Shown one piece after another: positions 18,924-28,779 of a stretch of DNA of 64,000 nt (the stretch's first letter is position 1; each line of letters starts with the position of its first letter). The stretch comes from Martelella lutilitoris. GTDB taxonomy: Bacteria; Pseudomonadota; Alphaproteobacteria; Rhizobiales; Rhizobiaceae. Both the position numbers and the translations under genes were made by a program. The notes beneath the pieces were generated by a model. That model was not told the origin of the DNA. It saw nothing but the letters and a program-made list of their open reading frames with translations, and made no database searches. The DNA is taken from assembly GCF_016598595.1 (NCBI RefSeq), contig NZ_CP066786.1, positions 519,501-583,500 on the forward strand. The letters are read 5' to 3'.

Positions 18924-19555
18924 GACAGTCGCAATCCGTCATTATCTACAGCCTGCTCATGGCAGGCGTCGTTCTCGCCTCCAACATTCTGGTCCAGTAT
19001 CCCGTTCAGGGCATGGTTTACGGCATTTCGCTTGCCGACCTTCTGACCTGGGGCGCGTTCACCTATCCGCTTGCCTTTCTCGTCAACGACCTGACCAACC
19101 GTCAGTTCGGCCCGGCCGCCGCGCGCAAGGTGGTGGTTGCCGGCTTCGTCGTCGGCGTCGCCTTTTCCTTTTATGCCTCGGTGCCGCGCATCGCGATCGC
19201 CTCCGGCACGGCGTTTCTGGTGGGCCAGTTCCTCGACATCACGCTGTTCAATCGCCTGCGCCGTCAGAGCTGGTGGAAGGCGCCGCTTGTCGGCTCGCTG
19301 TTCGGCTCGATCCTTGATACGGTGCTGTTCTTCTCGATCAGCTTCGCCGCCATCTTCGCCTTTATCGGCGCCAATGATGAATTCGCCCTCGGCATCGCCC
19401 CGCTCTTCGGCGTCTTCTCGTTCATGGAGGTGCCGCGCTGGGTTTCCTGGGCGCTCGGCGACCTTTCGGTCAAGCTGGTCTTCAGCCTCGTCATGCTGCT
19501 GCCCTATGGCGCGCTGATGACCTGGCTGAGGCCGATGCGGCCGGTGAATGCCTGA
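18920..19555 (+). CDS. yhhQ: Queuosine precursor transporter (VUT / YhhQ family)
   Basis: A 211-residue membrane protein with about six hydrophobic segments, of the COG1738 family. YhhQ imports preQ0 or preQ1 for queuosine modification of tRNA in E. coli. Typical blocks are LASNILVQYP, LTWGAFTYPLAFLVNDLTNRQ (interrupted by one polar turn) and the SFMEVPRWVSWALGDLSVK tail. The ATG at 18920 is used: AGGA lies seven bases upstream, and it removes a proline/cysteine leader that would come from the terminator and riboswitch DNA. It is 95 bp beyond rpmB and converges on the mannitol dehydrogenase gene. Confidence 0.9.
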   Translation: MRQSQSVIIYSLLMAGVVLASNILVQYPVQGMVYGISLADLLTWGAFTYPLAFLVNDLTNRQFGPAAARKVVVAGFVVGVAFSFYASVPRIAIASGTAFLVGQFLDITLFNRLRRQSWWKAPLVGSLFGSILDTVLFFSISFAAIFAFIGANDEFALGIAPLFGVFSFMEVPRWVSWALGDLSVKLVFSLVMLLPYGALMTWLRPMRPVNA

Positions 19556-19605
19556 TCGGAGCTGATGTCCCTGACAGGGTCTTCAACGGCAGCGCATCAA
19601 AAACA

Positions 19606-19628
19606 ATCTCCCCCTCAAGGGGGGAGAT
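19606..19628. repeat. Strong palindrome between convergent genes
   Basis: ATCTCCCCC and GGGGGAGAT pair perfectly around a short TCAAG loop, giving a nine-to-ten-bp stem. It lies between yhhQ and the mannitol dehydrogenase gene, which converge here. It may be a bidirectional stem-loop end, although no T run follows; closely similar C5/G5 palindromes are scattered through rhizobial and Brucella-group genomes, so a dispersed repeat is equally likely. Confidence 0.55.
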
Positions 19629-19668
19629 CGAGAGACATACATTTCGTCCCTGCGAAGACGAGAAAACC

Positions 19669-21111
19669 TCACGCCTTCAGCACCGCCTCGACCGCCGCGC
19701 GCGGGCCTTTTTCCACGATATAGCGGTAGGCGCCGGTAATGGCCGAGCGGAAGGCCGGTTCGCGGCGCAGGTCTTCCTCGAAGATCGATTCGTTTGAGAG
19801 AATGCGGTCGACAAGCTGGTCGCCGTCATAGGCCCTTGCTTCTGCCAGAAGCTCTTCGGAAAGCGGGTCCGTCAGCTTGCCGCCATTCTCCGCCGTCACC
19901 TTTACGAACCGGATCCAGCCGGCAACCGCGAGCGCCAGAAGCGGCCATGGGTGGTTGTTCCGGATGTTGATCTCGATGCCGTGCAGAAGGCGCTGCGGCA
20001 ATTTCTGGCTGGTGTCCCAGGCAATCTGCGAGGTCCGGTGCTTCAGCTTCGGATTGGCGAAGCGGTGGATCAGCGCGTCGGCATATTCCTCGAAACTCAC
20101 GCCCTCAATCTCCGGCAGCGTCGGGCGCTGCTCGTCCATCATGATCTGTCGCGCGGCCCTTCGGAACACGTCGTCCTCCATGCAGGCCGAAACGGTTTCG
20201 AGACCGGAAAGGCTGCCGAGCATGGCAAGGAAGGTATGCGCGCCATTGAGCATCCTGAGCTTCATCATCTCGAACGGGCGCACGTCATCGGTCATCATCG
20301 CGCCGCCTTCGGCAAAGGGCGGGCGGGCGGTAGCGAAATCATCCTCGATCACCCATTGGCGGAAGGGTTCGCAGACAATGCCGTTGTCGTCCTCCTTGCC
20401 GTCATTGAGCGAGCGAAGGACGCCGCGACCGTAATCGTCGAGCGCGGGAACCACGCGGTCGACCATGGTGGAGGGGAAGGAGACGTTGGCGTCGATCCAG
20501 TCGGCCAGCTTTCCGTCGCGCTGGTGAGCGTAGGAGAGCACGGCGGCGCGGGCAAGCTTGCCATTGTCCGGCTGGTTGTCGCAGGACAGCACGGTCAGCC
20601 CGTTACGGCCTGCTTTCCGGCGGCGGTTCAGGCCCTCGACGATGACGCCGATGGCCGTGCCTGGCTCTTCCGGGTTGGCGAGATCGGCGATGATGCCCTT
20701 GTTCTCGAGATCCAGATGGCCGTTCCGGACGCAATAGCCTTTCTCGGTGATGGTCAGGCTGATCACGGCCATGGGTTCGGACGCGATAAGGTCGAGAAGC
20801 GTATCGATGCCGTCGCGCTTGGGATGACAGGTGCCGGTGACCACGCCGATCTTGCGCGCGGTCACCGTTTCCGCATCCATTTCGGCGATCAGGTAGTCAT
20901 GGCCGGCTTCGTCCAGCGCGGTCAGTTCCTCCATGCCCGAATTCAGGCGCACCGCAACGACGCCGAAATCGCCGCCGGCCTTGTTCATGCCTTCCTGCAG
21001 GTAGACCATCGGATGGGCGCGGGCGAAACCGCCGAAGCCAATATGCAGGATGCGCGGGCGAAGCTCATCCTTGGCAAATTCCGGATTGGCGCGGATGATG
21101 GTCTCTTGCAT
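19669..21111 (-). CDS. Long-chain mannitol dehydrogenase family protein
   Basis: 480 residues of the polyol-specific long-chain dehydrogenase family, which interconverts polyols and ketoses (or fructuronate and mannonate) with NAD. The N-terminal nucleotide motif is HIGFGGFARAHPMVYLQ, with Ala-Arg in place of the usual His-Arg; the catalytic segment MKLRMLNGAHTFLA near residue 260 matches KxxxLNxxH. The ATG at 21111 is chosen because AAGGAAG lies just upstream; a longer frame adds 25 implausible residues. No transporter or regulator adjoins it, so the substrate (mannitol, arabinitol, sorbitol or uronate) cannot be assigned. Confidence 0.87.
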   Translation of the reverse strand: MQETIIRANPEFAKDELRPRILHIGFGGFARAHPMVYLQEGMNKAGGDFGVVAVRLNSGMEELTALDEAGHDYLIAEMDAETVTARKIGVVTGTCHPKRDGIDTLLDLIASEPMAVISLTITEKGYCVRNGHLDLENKGIIADLANPEEPGTAIGVIVEGLNRRRKAGRNGLTVLSCDNQPDNGKLARAAVLSYAHQRDGKLADWIDANVSFPSTMVDRVVPALDDYGRGVLRSLNDGKEDDNGIVCEPFRQWVIEDDFATARPPFAEGGAMMTDDVRPFEMMKLRMLNGAHTFLAMLGSLSGLETVSACMEDDVFRRAARQIMMDEQRPTLPEIEGVSFEEYADALIHRFANPKLKHRTSQIAWDTSQKLPQRLLHGIEINIRNNHPWPLLALAVAGWIRFVKVTAENGGKLTDPLSEELLAEARAYDGDQLVDRILSNESIFEEDLRREPAFRSAITGAYRYIVEKGPRAAVEAVLKA

Positions 21112-21293
21112 GGGGTCTTCCTTCTGGTCGCCGTCATGGGGAGGATATCGGCGCGGCGGGTGACAGCCGTCAAGTCTTGTTTGCATAATTCGGCGGCAGG
21201 CGCAAAGATCGCCGCCGTCCCGAAACCGCTCGGCGCGGAACTTTCACCATCACCGCCCGTTTAAGGTCGGCTCACCCAAACCGCGAGGACAGC

Positions 21294-22781
21294 ATGGCCG
21301 GACGCGTACTGCTTCAGTTTTTTCACTGGTACTATCCATCAGGCGGGACGCTCTGGGACGAGGTGGCGCAAAAGGCGGAGGAACTGGCCGGCATGGGCGT
21401 CACCGATGTCTGGCTGCCGCCTGCCTATAAGGGGGCTGCGGGCGGCTATTCCGTCGGCTACGATACTTATGACCTCTTCGATCTCGGCGAGTTCGACCAG
21501 AAGGGCACGGTTGCCACCAAATACGGTGATCGCGGTGCTCTTGAAAACGCCTGCCACACGCTTGCCGGTCACGGCATTGGCGTCATCCACGATGTTGTCT
21601 TCAACCACAAGCTGGGGGCGGACGAGAAGGAACGGGTGAAGGTGCGCCGCGCCGACCCTGAGGATCGTACAGAGATCGAGGACGAGGCCTTTGAGGCGCT
21701 GGCCTATACCCGCTTCACCTTTCCGGGCCGCAACGGGGCCTATTCCGAATTTGTCTGGACGCACAAATGCTTCACCGGCGTCGACTATATCGAGGATCCG
21801 GACGAGACCGGCGTCTTCCGCCTGGTCAACGAATATGGCGAGGGGGAGTGGCATGACGAGGTGGATCAGGAGCTCGGCAATTACGACTATCTGATCGGCG
21901 CCGATGTGGAGTTCCGCAACAATGCCGTTTTCGAGGAACTGAAATACTGGGGACGGTGGTTTTCAGAGCAGGTGCCGGTTGCCGGCTTTCGTCTGGACGC
22001 CGCCAAGCACATTCCGGCCTGGTTCTTCCGCGACTGGATCGCCCATATGCGCGAGACCGTGAAGGAGGACATGTTTGTCGTTGCCGAATACTGGCATCCG
22101 GAAATCGACGCGCTGAAAGCTTATCTTGATCTGGTCGACCGGCAGTTGATGCTGTTCGATGTCGGGCTGCATTACCGCTTCCACGAGGCCTCGGTGGCGG
22201 GCGGCGACTTCGACATGCGCACGATTTTCGACGGCACGCTGGCGGCAGAGGTGCCGGACCATGCCGTGACGCTGGTTGAAAACCACGATACGCAGCCTCT
22301 GCAATCACTGGAGGCCGCTGTCGAACCCTGGTTCAAGCCGCTTGCCTACGCGCTGATCCTGATGCGCGAACAGGGCGTGCCGAGCGTCTTCTATGCCGAT
22401 CTTTACGGTGCTCAGTATCGCGACAAGGGGTCGGACGGCGAGGAATACGATATTGACATGCCGAGGATCGAATGCCTGCCGAAGCTGATCGAGGCACGCA
22501 AACGCTTCGCCAATGGCGCAGAGACCATTCTCTTCGATGATCCGAACTGTCTGGCGGTCGTCCGTGAGGGGACTGGCGAGGCGCCCGGATCCGTGACGGT
22601 GCTGACCAATGGCGATGAGACGACAAAGGACGTGGACCTTGGCGAAGCGCACGCCAATGCGACTTTCCGCGATTTCCTCGGTCACCGGGAAGACGCGGTT
22701 GAAACGGACGAGGAAGGTCGGGCGGCCTTTCCCGTCAATGCCGGCAGCGTCAGCGTCTGGGTGCGCGAGGACAGTCTTTGA
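21294..22781 (+). CDS. Cytoplasmic alpha-amylase (GH13)
   Basis: 495 residues of the GH13 alpha-amylase family, closest in style to the cytoplasmic AmyA branch: no signal peptide, and it begins RVLLQFFHWYYPSGG. Region I is DVVFNH (about residue 101), the nucleophile Asp is in GFRLDAAKH, the acid/base Glu in FVVAEYW, and the transition-state Asp in VENHDTQ. The C-terminal beta domain ends in SVSVWV. It hydrolyses internal alpha-1,4 bonds in glycogen or maltodextrins inside the cell. It stands alone, converging on the VOC gene. Confidence 0.93.
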   Translation: MAGRVLLQFFHWYYPSGGTLWDEVAQKAEELAGMGVTDVWLPPAYKGAAGGYSVGYDTYDLFDLGEFDQKGTVATKYGDRGALENACHTLAGHGIGVIHDVVFNHKLGADEKERVKVRRADPEDRTEIEDEAFEALAYTRFTFPGRNGAYSEFVWTHKCFTGVDYIEDPDETGVFRLVNEYGEGEWHDEVDQELGNYDYLIGADVEFRNNAVFEELKYWGRWFSEQVPVAGFRLDAAKHIPAWFFRDWIAHMRETVKEDMFVVAEYWHPEIDALKAYLDLVDRQLMLFDVGLHYRFHEASVAGGDFDMRTIFDGTLAAEVPDHAVTLVENHDTQPLQSLEAAVEPWFKPLAYALILMREQGVPSVFYADLYGAQYRDKGSDGEEYDIDMPRIECLPKLIEARKRFANGAETILFDDPNCLAVVREGTGEAPGSVTVLTNGDETTKDVDLGEAHANATFRDFLGHREDAVETDEEGRAAFPVNAGSVSVWVREDSL

Positions 22782-22784
22782 GCA

Positions 22785-23327
22785 TCACCTGCGCGGCAGT
22801 GTGCGGAAAGCCTTCTTCGCGGGCGAGCCGTCCCACTCGGGATGCTGCATTTCCGCGTCTTTCCAGGCGCGCCTGCTGCGCAGATAGGCGCCAGACGAGG
22901 CGATCTTCGGAATATGCGCCAGTTCCCAGTGGATGCCGTTGATCGGATCGTCGAAAAAGACGCCGTAATAGCCGGGCGCATAGACCGGATATTCGGCCGG
23001 CGTCTCGGTGACGGGGACAGAATTCCGGACGAGGAACTCCTTGTGGAAACGGTCGACCTCGCGCCGGCTTTTCGCCCAGAGCGCGATGTGGTGGATGCCC
23101 GTGGCGCGTGCTTCGTGGTCGAGCTTGCCGCCGGTCTTTGCCGGCTGGATGCCGATATAGCTGTGGGGGAAAGGGAAGCGCGCCATGTAATAGGTCGAGC
23201 GATAGCCGATATCCATGGTCCAGAAACTCTTGTAACCGAGCCAGCCGAACATTCTGTCGTAGAAGGCGACCGACTTTTCGTATTGGATCACCGAGAATTC
23301 CACATGATTGACACCGCGCCAGCGCAT
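22785..23327 (-). CDS. VOC-family (glyoxalase/dioxygenase fold) protein
   Basis: 180 residues beginning MRWRGVNHVEFSV, a vicinal oxygen chelate domain in which His in NHVEF, His in GIHHIAL and Glu in GIHWELAH are the likely metal ligands. The family includes glyoxalase I, dioxygenases and resistance proteins, so the reaction is not assignable. The ATG at 23327 has AAGGAG upstream. It is divergent from a TetR regulator, with a perfect palindrome in the 94-bp gap, so it is the likely regulated gene. Confidence 0.85.
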   Translation of the reverse strand: MRWRGVNHVEFSVIQYEKSVAFYDRMFGWLGYKSFWTMDIGYRSTYYMARFPFPHSYIGIQPAKTGGKLDHEARATGIHHIALWAKSRREVDRFHKEFLVRNSVPVTETPAEYPVYAPGYYGVFFDDPINGIHWELAHIPKIASSGAYLRSRRAWKDAEMQHPEWDGSPAKKAFRTLPRR

Positions 23328-23386
23328 CGGCCATCTCCTTTTCCAGTGCGGCGGTGGAAGGCCCGCCGGAAATTGGTTACTGTGAT

Positions 23387-23407
23387 TTTTAGACCACTGG
23401 TCTAAAA
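23387..23407. promoter_or_regulatory. Perfect 21-bp palindromic operator for the adjacent TetR
   Basis: TTTTAGACCA and TGGTCTAAAA form a perfect inverted repeat around one central C, between the VOC gene (start 23327) and the TetR gene (start 23422). Length, symmetry and position fit a TetR-family operator controlling both divergent genes. The half-site GACCA/TGGTC is unusual for the otherwise GC-rich surroundings because it is flanked by T4/A4 runs. Confidence 0.75.
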
Positions 23408-23421
23408 TCGTCAACGAAAGC

Positions 23422-24108
23422 ATGGAAATGGCATCGCGCAAAAACGAGAAGCCGATGGCGGAAGGAACTTCGGCATTGGAGCGGCTGGAGACGCTGGCGC
23501 CTGAACGTCGAGAAAGGCTGCTCGCTGCGGCGACAGCGGCCTTTGCCCAACACGGCCTGGCCGGCGCTTCGCTCAACGCCATCCTGAAGGAGTCGGGCAT
23601 GAGCAAGGGGCAAGCCTATTATTATGTCCGCGACAAGGCTGACCTTTATTGCGCGGTGATTGAACGCGCGCTTGACCGTCTTGCCGGACAGATCGACTTC
23701 TCGCGCGTTGCCGAGGCGGTGGATCGGGCTGGTTTCTGGAATGCGCTCAGGGCTGCGTTCGAGCAATTGGGCGCGCTTTTGATCGCCGAACCCGCAACGG
23801 CCTCGCTTGGACGAACGATGTATGAGGGACCGGAGACCGAAAAGGCCCTGGAAGCGCCGCTCGGCCGCCTCAGGGCGGGAGCCGCCATGTTGGCGGAACA
23901 CGGCCAGAGGCTGGGCGCGATCCGGACCGACCTGCCGCTGAGCCTCATCGTGGACATGTTGTTTGCAGCTGCTCGGGCTCTTGACCGCTGGTTTGCGGAA
24001 AACTGGTCCGAGCTCGCACCGCAAGACGCGCAGCGCATCAACCTTGAGGGGCTCGCCATGCTTCGGGCCATGGTCGCGCCGCAGGACGGCTTCAATTCGC
24101 CAGCCTGA
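23422..24108 (+). CDS. TetR-family transcriptional regulator
   Basis: 228 residues. The helix-turn-helix lies near residues 34-80: RLLAAATAAFAQHGLAGAS followed by LNAILKESGMSKGQAYYYVRDKADLY, the classic TetR pattern with the YYYVRDK recognition end. The C-terminal ligand domain has no recognisable subclass. It starts 15 bp from the palindrome and probably represses itself and the VOC gene. Its last 17 bases overlap the end of the convergent phytase-like gene. Confidence 0.9.
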   Translation: MEMASRKNEKPMAEGTSALERLETLAPERRERLLAAATAAFAQHGLAGASLNAILKESGMSKGQAYYYVRDKADLYCAVIERALDRLAGQIDFSRVAEAVDRAGFWNALRAAFEQLGALLIAEPATASLGRTMYEGPETEKALEAPLGRLRAGAAMLAEHGQRLGAIRTDLPLSLIVDMLFAAARALDRWFAENWSELAPQDAQRINLEGLAMLRAMVAPQDGFNSPA

Positions 24109-25048
24109 ATTCCAGCATCAGCGTATTCTGCAGCGGGGAATTGTTGTCATCGGAAACGATGATCAGATGGTGCGCGCCGTCATCCGCGCGGATGATATCC
24201 ATACCCTCCATGTTGTCGATCCGGTGCGTGCCGCCATAGGCCTGCATGATCACCGGACCGTCCACGGTGGCGCCCGGCCGGATCGCTTCTCCGGCAAAGC
24301 GCCGAATACGCATGGCCACGCCGGCAAGCAGGGAGAAACGCCGCTCCAGCACCAGAAGATCGCCATCCGGCAGAAAGGCCGCGTCGGTGACGTCATAGCC
24401 CTCTCGTTTCACGACCTTGAAAATGCCCTTTTGCGGCCCGCGAATGACGGCGGCGAAGAGATTGCCGTGCGTGTCGATGCTTTTCTCCGCAATCACCACC
24501 ATGCGGCCGGCATCGTCAGCCGCGAGCGCCTCGAAACTGCCGTTGCGCCGGAGCTCATAGGGCGGGATCAGGAAATCCGGCCCCGGTGCGGCATTCGCCT
24601 GCGCATGGCCGGCAAGCGGATAGCTGTCGATGCGGTGGCGCCCCTCGAAGCCCACATAGATGCGGTTGCCCGCAATGGCGAGGCTTTCGGCATCCATGCC
24701 GCTCTTGCCGGCATGCGCACCCTTCGCGTTCTTCATCGGCGTGACAGTGACATCTTCAAGCCCGGAAAGCCGGCCCGATGCATCGCGCGTCACCCGTCCG
24801 TCGATCCATTCGCCGGTATCGGCCACGGCGATGAAGCGCTTGCCGTCGGGCAGGAAGCGGATTGCGGAAAGCGACTGGAAATCGGGATCAGGCGAGGTCA
24901 GCGTCAGTCCGCCGATGAATTCCAGACGGCCGAAACGATCCGTTTCCTTTTCGGGAGCGAATGTCTCGATTGGCACGGCGTCGACGGAGACCGCAACGGC
25001 CGGCGTAGCGACCAGCGCGAGCGCCAGACAAGCGAAGGCTGCCCTCAT
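24092..25048 (-). CDS. Esterase-like activity of phytase family protein (secreted)
   Basis: 318 residues with a signal peptide ([19 protein letters not shown]) and a predicted beta-propeller of the phytase-like esterase family: [29 protein letters not shown] and SDDNNSPLQ (near the end) are the repeated Asp-rich blade turns. Family members are periplasmic or secreted, and the true substrate is unknown. Its start overlaps the cobT stop in an ATGA junction, so it may be the last gene of the cobST transcript. Why it travels with cobaltochelatase is unclear. Confidence 0.82.
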   Translation of the reverse strand: MRAAFACLALALVATPAVAVSVDAVPIETFAPEKETDRFGRLEFIGGLTLTSPDPDFQSLSAIRFLPDGKRFIAVADTGEWIDGRVTRDASGRLSGLEDVTVTPMKNAKGAHAGKSGMDAESLAIAGNRIYVGFEGRHRIDSYPLAGHAQANAAPGPDFLIPPYELRRNGSFEALAADDAGRMVVIAEKSIDTHGNLFAAVIRGPQKGIFKVVKREGYDVTDAAFLPDGDLLVLERRFSLLAGVAMRIRRFAGEAIRPGATVDGPVIMQAYGGTHRIDNMEGMDIIRADDGAHHLIIVSDDNNSPLQNTLMLEFRLAN

Positions 25049-26946
25049 CTGGCGCGTCTTCTGCCCTGGGAAATGCCGGCGGCCTGTTCCTCGAACAGCC
25101 CGGCAAGCTGGTCGGTCATGGCGCCGGCCAGTTCGTCGGCATCGACAATGGTCACGGCGCGGCGATAATAGCGCGTCACGTCATGGCCGATGCCGATCGC
25201 CAGAAGCTCAACCGGCGAACGGGTCTCGATGTGCTCGATCACCGCGCGCAGGTGCTTTTCGAGAAAATTGCCGGGATTGACCGAAAGCGTGGAATCATCC
25301 ACCGGCGCGCCGTCGGAAATCATCATCAGAATGCGGCGTTGTTCCGGCCGGCCCATCAGTCGGTCGTGGGCCCAGATCAGCGCCTCGCCGTCGATGTTTT
25401 CCTTCAGAAGGCCCTCGCGCATCATCAGGCCGAGATTGGCGCGCGAGCGCCGCCAGGGGGTGTCGGCGGATTTGTAGATGATGTGGCGCAGGTCGTTGAG
25501 GCGACCGGGCGTCGCCGGCTTGCCCTCCTCCAGCCATTTCTCGCGGCTCTGTCCGCCCTTCCAGGCTTTTGTCGTAAAGCCGAGGATCTCGACCTTGACG
25601 CCGCAGCGTTCCAGCGTGCGCGCCAGAATGTCGCCGCAGGTGGCGGCAACCGTGATCGGGCGGCCGCGCATCGAGCCGGAATTGTCGATCAGCAGCGAAA
25701 CCACCGTGTCGCGGAACTGCGTGTCGCGCTCCATCTTGAAGGAGAGCGGCTGCATCGGGTCAATAACCATGCGCGGCAGGCGGGCGGTATCGAGATAGCC
25801 TTCCTCGAGATCGAAATCCCAGGAGCGGTTCTGCTTGGCCATCAGCCGGCGCTGCATGCGGTTGGCGAGCCTTCCGACGGCGCCCTGAAGATGAGCAAGC
25901 TGCTTGTCGAGATAGCCGCGCAGGCGCTGCAGCTCTTCCTGGTCGCAAAGTTCCTCGGCCCGGATCTCCTCATCGAATTCATCGGTGAAGACCTTGTAGT
26001 CGACCTTCTCGTTCAGATCGTCGAATGGCGTGTTCGGGCGCTTCGTCTCGCCGGCGACCTCGCTGTCGGGGTCGGCATCCTCGTCGAGCTCGGTATCGGC
26101 CACTTCCGCGCCGTCGAGTTCGCCCTGGTCCATCTCCTCGTCGCTGTCGTCGCTTTCATCGGCAGGCGCCGAATCATTGCCGGCATCCTCGTCGAACTGC
26201 TCGTCATTCTGGCGTTCGGAACGGGGCTGCTCCTCGTCAGAGATGTTTTCCTCCTCGTTCTCGCTTTCCATGTCCTCGTCCGAATAGTCGTCGGCGAGTT
26301 CCATGGAGGAGAGGATCGAGCGGATCGTGCGGGCGAAGGCATGCTGGTCGTCGATTGTCTCGGCAAGCCTGTCGAGATCGACGGAGGCTTTCTGTTCGAT
26401 GAAATCGCGCCAGAAGTCCAACACCTGTCCGGCCGATTCCGGCGGCTTTTCGCCCGAAAGCTTCTCGCGCACCAACATCGCCACGGCCTCGGAGACCGGG
26501 GCGTCCTCCTTGCGGTCGATCGCGGCGAAATTGGCCTTGTCGTATTTCTCAGCATGCATGGCGGCAAGGTTGCGCGCCATGCCCGGCATGCGCTTGGCCC
26601 CGATGGAATCGACGCGGGCCTGTTCGACCGCGTCGAAGATCGCCTGGGCATCGCTGCCGCTCGGCGCCATCTGCGCATGCGTCACCGGATTGTGGCAGGC
26701 CATCCTGAGCGCCATGGAATCGCCAAGGCCGCGCACCACGGCAAGCTCGCTCGCCGTCGGGCGCTTGGAGAATTCCGGCAGGCGGATCTGACTGCCGCTC
26801 ATGCCCGGCCGGTCGCGGGAGAAGACGACCTCCGCCTCCTTGTCGCCGGAGACGGCGCGCACGCAGCCGGAAACGGCGCGGTGCAGCGGTTCGAGATCCA
26901 CAGGCGCGTGCGGGTTGGTCTTTCGATTGTCGCCGGGGCCGGCCAT
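25045..26946 (-). CDS. cobT: Aerobic cobaltochelatase subunit CobT
   Basis: Part of the CobNST complex that inserts cobalt into hydrogenobyrinate a,c-diamide in aerobic vitamin B12 synthesis. At 633 residues it is full length. Residues about 215-310 form a very acidic linker (Glu/Asp/Ser-rich). The C-terminal third is a von Willebrand A domain with the MIDAS motif [11 protein letters not shown] (about residue 417). It lies 10 bp downstream of cobS. CobN is not in the window. Confidence 0.96.
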   Translation of the reverse strand: MAGPGDNRKTNPHAPVDLEPLHRAVSGCVRAVSGDKEAEVVFSRDRPGMSGSQIRLPEFSKRPTASELAVVRGLGDSMALRMACHNPVTHAQMAPSGSDAQAIFDAVEQARVDSIGAKRMPGMARNLAAMHAEKYDKANFAAIDRKEDAPVSEAVAMLVREKLSGEKPPESAGQVLDFWRDFIEQKASVDLDRLAETIDDQHAFARTIRSILSSMELADDYSDEDMESENEEENISDEEQPRSERQNDEQFDEDAGNDSAPADESDDSDEEMDQGELDGAEVADTELDEDADPDSEVAGETKRPNTPFDDLNEKVDYKVFTDEFDEEIRAEELCDQEELQRLRGYLDKQLAHLQGAVGRLANRMQRRLMAKQNRSWDFDLEEGYLDTARLPRMVIDPMQPLSFKMERDTQFRDTVVSLLIDNSGSMRGRPITVAATCGDILARTLERCGVKVEILGFTTKAWKGGQSREKWLEEGKPATPGRLNDLRHIIYKSADTPWRRSRANLGLMMREGLLKENIDGEALIWAHDRLMGRPEQRRILMMISDGAPVDDSTLSVNPGNFLEKHLRAVIEHIETRSPVELLAIGIGHDVTRYYRRAVTIVDADELAGAMTDQLAGLFEEQAAGISQGRRRAR

Positions 26947-26956
26947 GGGTTTTTCC

Positions 26957-27949
26957 TCAGGCGCTGACGACGACGTTGGCGGCGCTTTCCTTCAGCTCCT
27001 CGCCGAAGGCGCGCTGATACTGCTCGGCGACCAGCGTGCGCTCGAGTTCGTCGCACTTGTTGAGGAAGGTGACGCGGAAGGCAAAGCCGACATCGCCGAA
27101 GATTTCCGCGTTCTCCGCCCAGTTGATCACGGTGCGCGGGCTCATGACGGTGGAAAGATCGCCATTGACGAAGGCCGAACGGGTAAGATCGGCAACGCGC
27201 ACCATGTTGGAGATCGTTTCGCGGCCTTCTTCGGTTTTGGCAAAGCTCTTCACCTTGGCGAGGATGATCGCGACTTCCTGCTCATGCGGCAGATAGTTGA
27301 GCGTGGTCACCAGCGACCAGCGGTCCATCTGCGCCTGGTTGATCTGCTGCGTGCCGTGATAGAGCCCGGTCGTGTCGCCAAGGCCGACCGTGTTGGCGGT
27401 GGCAAACAGGCGGAAGGCCGGGTGGGGGCTGATGACGCGGCTCTGGTCGAGCAATGTCAGGCGGCCGGAGCTTTCCAGCACGCGCTGGATCACGAACATC
27501 ACGTCCGGGCGGCCGGCGTCATATTCGTCGAAGACGAGCGCGACATTGTGCTGATAGGCCCAGGGCAGGATGCCGTCCTTGAACTCGGTGACCTGCAGAC
27601 CGTCGCGCACGACGATCGCGTCCTTGCCGACAAGGTCGATACGGCTGACATGGCTGTCGAGATTGACGCGCACGCACGGCCATTTGAGGCGCGCGGCGAC
27701 CTGTTCGATATGGGTGGACTTGCCGGTGCCGTGATAGCCGGAGACCATGACGCGGCGGTTATGGGCAAAGCCTGCGAGAATGGCGAGCGTGGTATCGCGA
27801 TCGAAAAGATAGTCGGGGTCGATGTCCGGCACGTAGGGGTCGTCGGTCGAATAGGCGGGAACCTGAAGGTCGACATCGATACCAAATGTTTCGCGAACCG
27901 AAACCGTCGTATCCGGTGCGTTGGAATAGTCCAGTTCAATCTTGCTCAT
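26957..27949 (-). CDS. cobS: Aerobic cobaltochelatase subunit CobS
   Basis: AAA+ ATPase partner of CobT. Walker A is [10 protein letters not shown] (about residue 71), Walker B is [10 protein letters not shown] (about 134), and sensor 1 is LFATANTVG. The second of two adjacent ATG codons (27949) is chosen because it is better spaced from GGAGA and matches the MSKI start known for CobS. Length 330 residues is normal. Probably first gene of a cobS-cobT-phytase-like unit. Confidence 0.96.
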   Translation of the reverse strand: MSKIELDYSNAPDTTVSVRETFGIDVDLQVPAYSTDDPYVPDIDPDYLFDRDTTLAILAGFAHNRRVMVSGYHGTGKSTHIEQVAARLKWPCVRVNLDSHVSRIDLVGKDAIVVRDGLQVTEFKDGILPWAYQHNVALVFDEYDAGRPDVMFVIQRVLESSGRLTLLDQSRVISPHPAFRLFATANTVGLGDTTGLYHGTQQINQAQMDRWSLVTTLNYLPHEQEVAIILAKVKSFAKTEEGRETISNMVRVADLTRSAFVNGDLSTVMSPRTVINWAENAEIFGDVGFAFRVTFLNKCDELERTLVAEQYQRAFGEELKESAANVVVSA

Positions 27950-28021
27950 CATGTCTCCAGCGCGGCCTTTTTCAAAAAGCGCCGCTCAAACGTCTGTGCT
28001 GCTCTTTCGGTCAAAAACGGT

Positions 28022-28660
28022 CTAGCAGAAGCCGGACTGCTTTAACAATTGGTATGCCTGCACCACGGCACGAAAAGTTTCCTCCGAGCCCCGGTCGCCG
28101 CCATTTGCGTCGGGGTGGTGCTTCTTGACCAGAGCCTTGTACTGTTTCTTGATGTCGTCGGGCGTCGCCTCCGCGGTGAGGCCCAGCGTGTCGAAGGCTT
28201 TCGATTCCAGCGTTTTCAGCTTGCGCTGATGGCGCGGCCGTCTGGGCGCGCCGTCCTTGCCGTCATCGACAAAGCCGAAGGGATCGCGCATGCGCGAAAA
28301 TGACGCGGTGTTGCCTGCCTTTTTCGAGCCGTTGAGCGGCGTCTTGCGCGCCGCGCCGTTGACGCCGACGGTCCATGTGGGACGATGGCCGGTCAGCGCT
28401 TCCTTCTGGTAGCGGGCGATCTCGCCGTCTGACAGGCCGTCGAAATAATTGTAGCCCTTGTTGTAGGCCTTCACATGCTCGAAGCAGAACATGAAGAACT
28501 GCCCCTCGGCATTGCGGCCGACGGGTGCGCGGTGTTTTGCGGGCTTGTTGCAGCCGTCCCATTGGCAGACGGCGGCAGCGGCTTCGGACTCGGCCTTGGC
28601 AGATGCCGGGCGCTTGCGTTTGGTGCGCAGACGATCGAAATATTTGGAGTCAAGATTCAT
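28022..28660 (-). CDS. J-domain protein (DnaJ-like)
   Basis: 212 residues with the J domain at the C-terminus rather than the N-terminus: AFDTLGLTAEATPDDIKKQY then the HHPDANGG loop carrying HPD, which stimulates DnaK. The N-terminal half has CQWDGCNKPAKHRAP and FMFCFEHVKAYN, four cysteines and two histidines that could hold a zinc ion. This architecture is common in rhizobia next to cobS and bolA. The client is unknown. Confidence 0.87.
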   Translation of the reverse strand: MNLDSKYFDRLRTKRKRPASAKAESEAAAAVCQWDGCNKPAKHRAPVGRNAEGQFFMFCFEHVKAYNKGYNYFDGLSDGEIARYQKEALTGHRPTWTVGVNGAARKTPLNGSKKAGNTASFSRMRDPFGFVDDGKDGAPRRPRHQRKLKTLESKAFDTLGLTAEATPDDIKKQYKALVKKHHPDANGGDRGSEETFRAVVQAYQLLKQSGFC

Positions 28661-28779
28661 GGCGCTCGATTATGACCTTGTGATCCCGCCACAACAAGAA
28701 TTGACAACGGGATTTCTTACTGGCTTCCTGAACCGTTAACGCGCTGACGCGCGAAGCAGGGACAAATCAGGAGCAGACA

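Noticed and set aside
19606..19628. C5/G5 palindrome read as a CRISPR or mobile-element end
   Set aside because: A single palindrome without direct repeats, spacers or flanking duplication.
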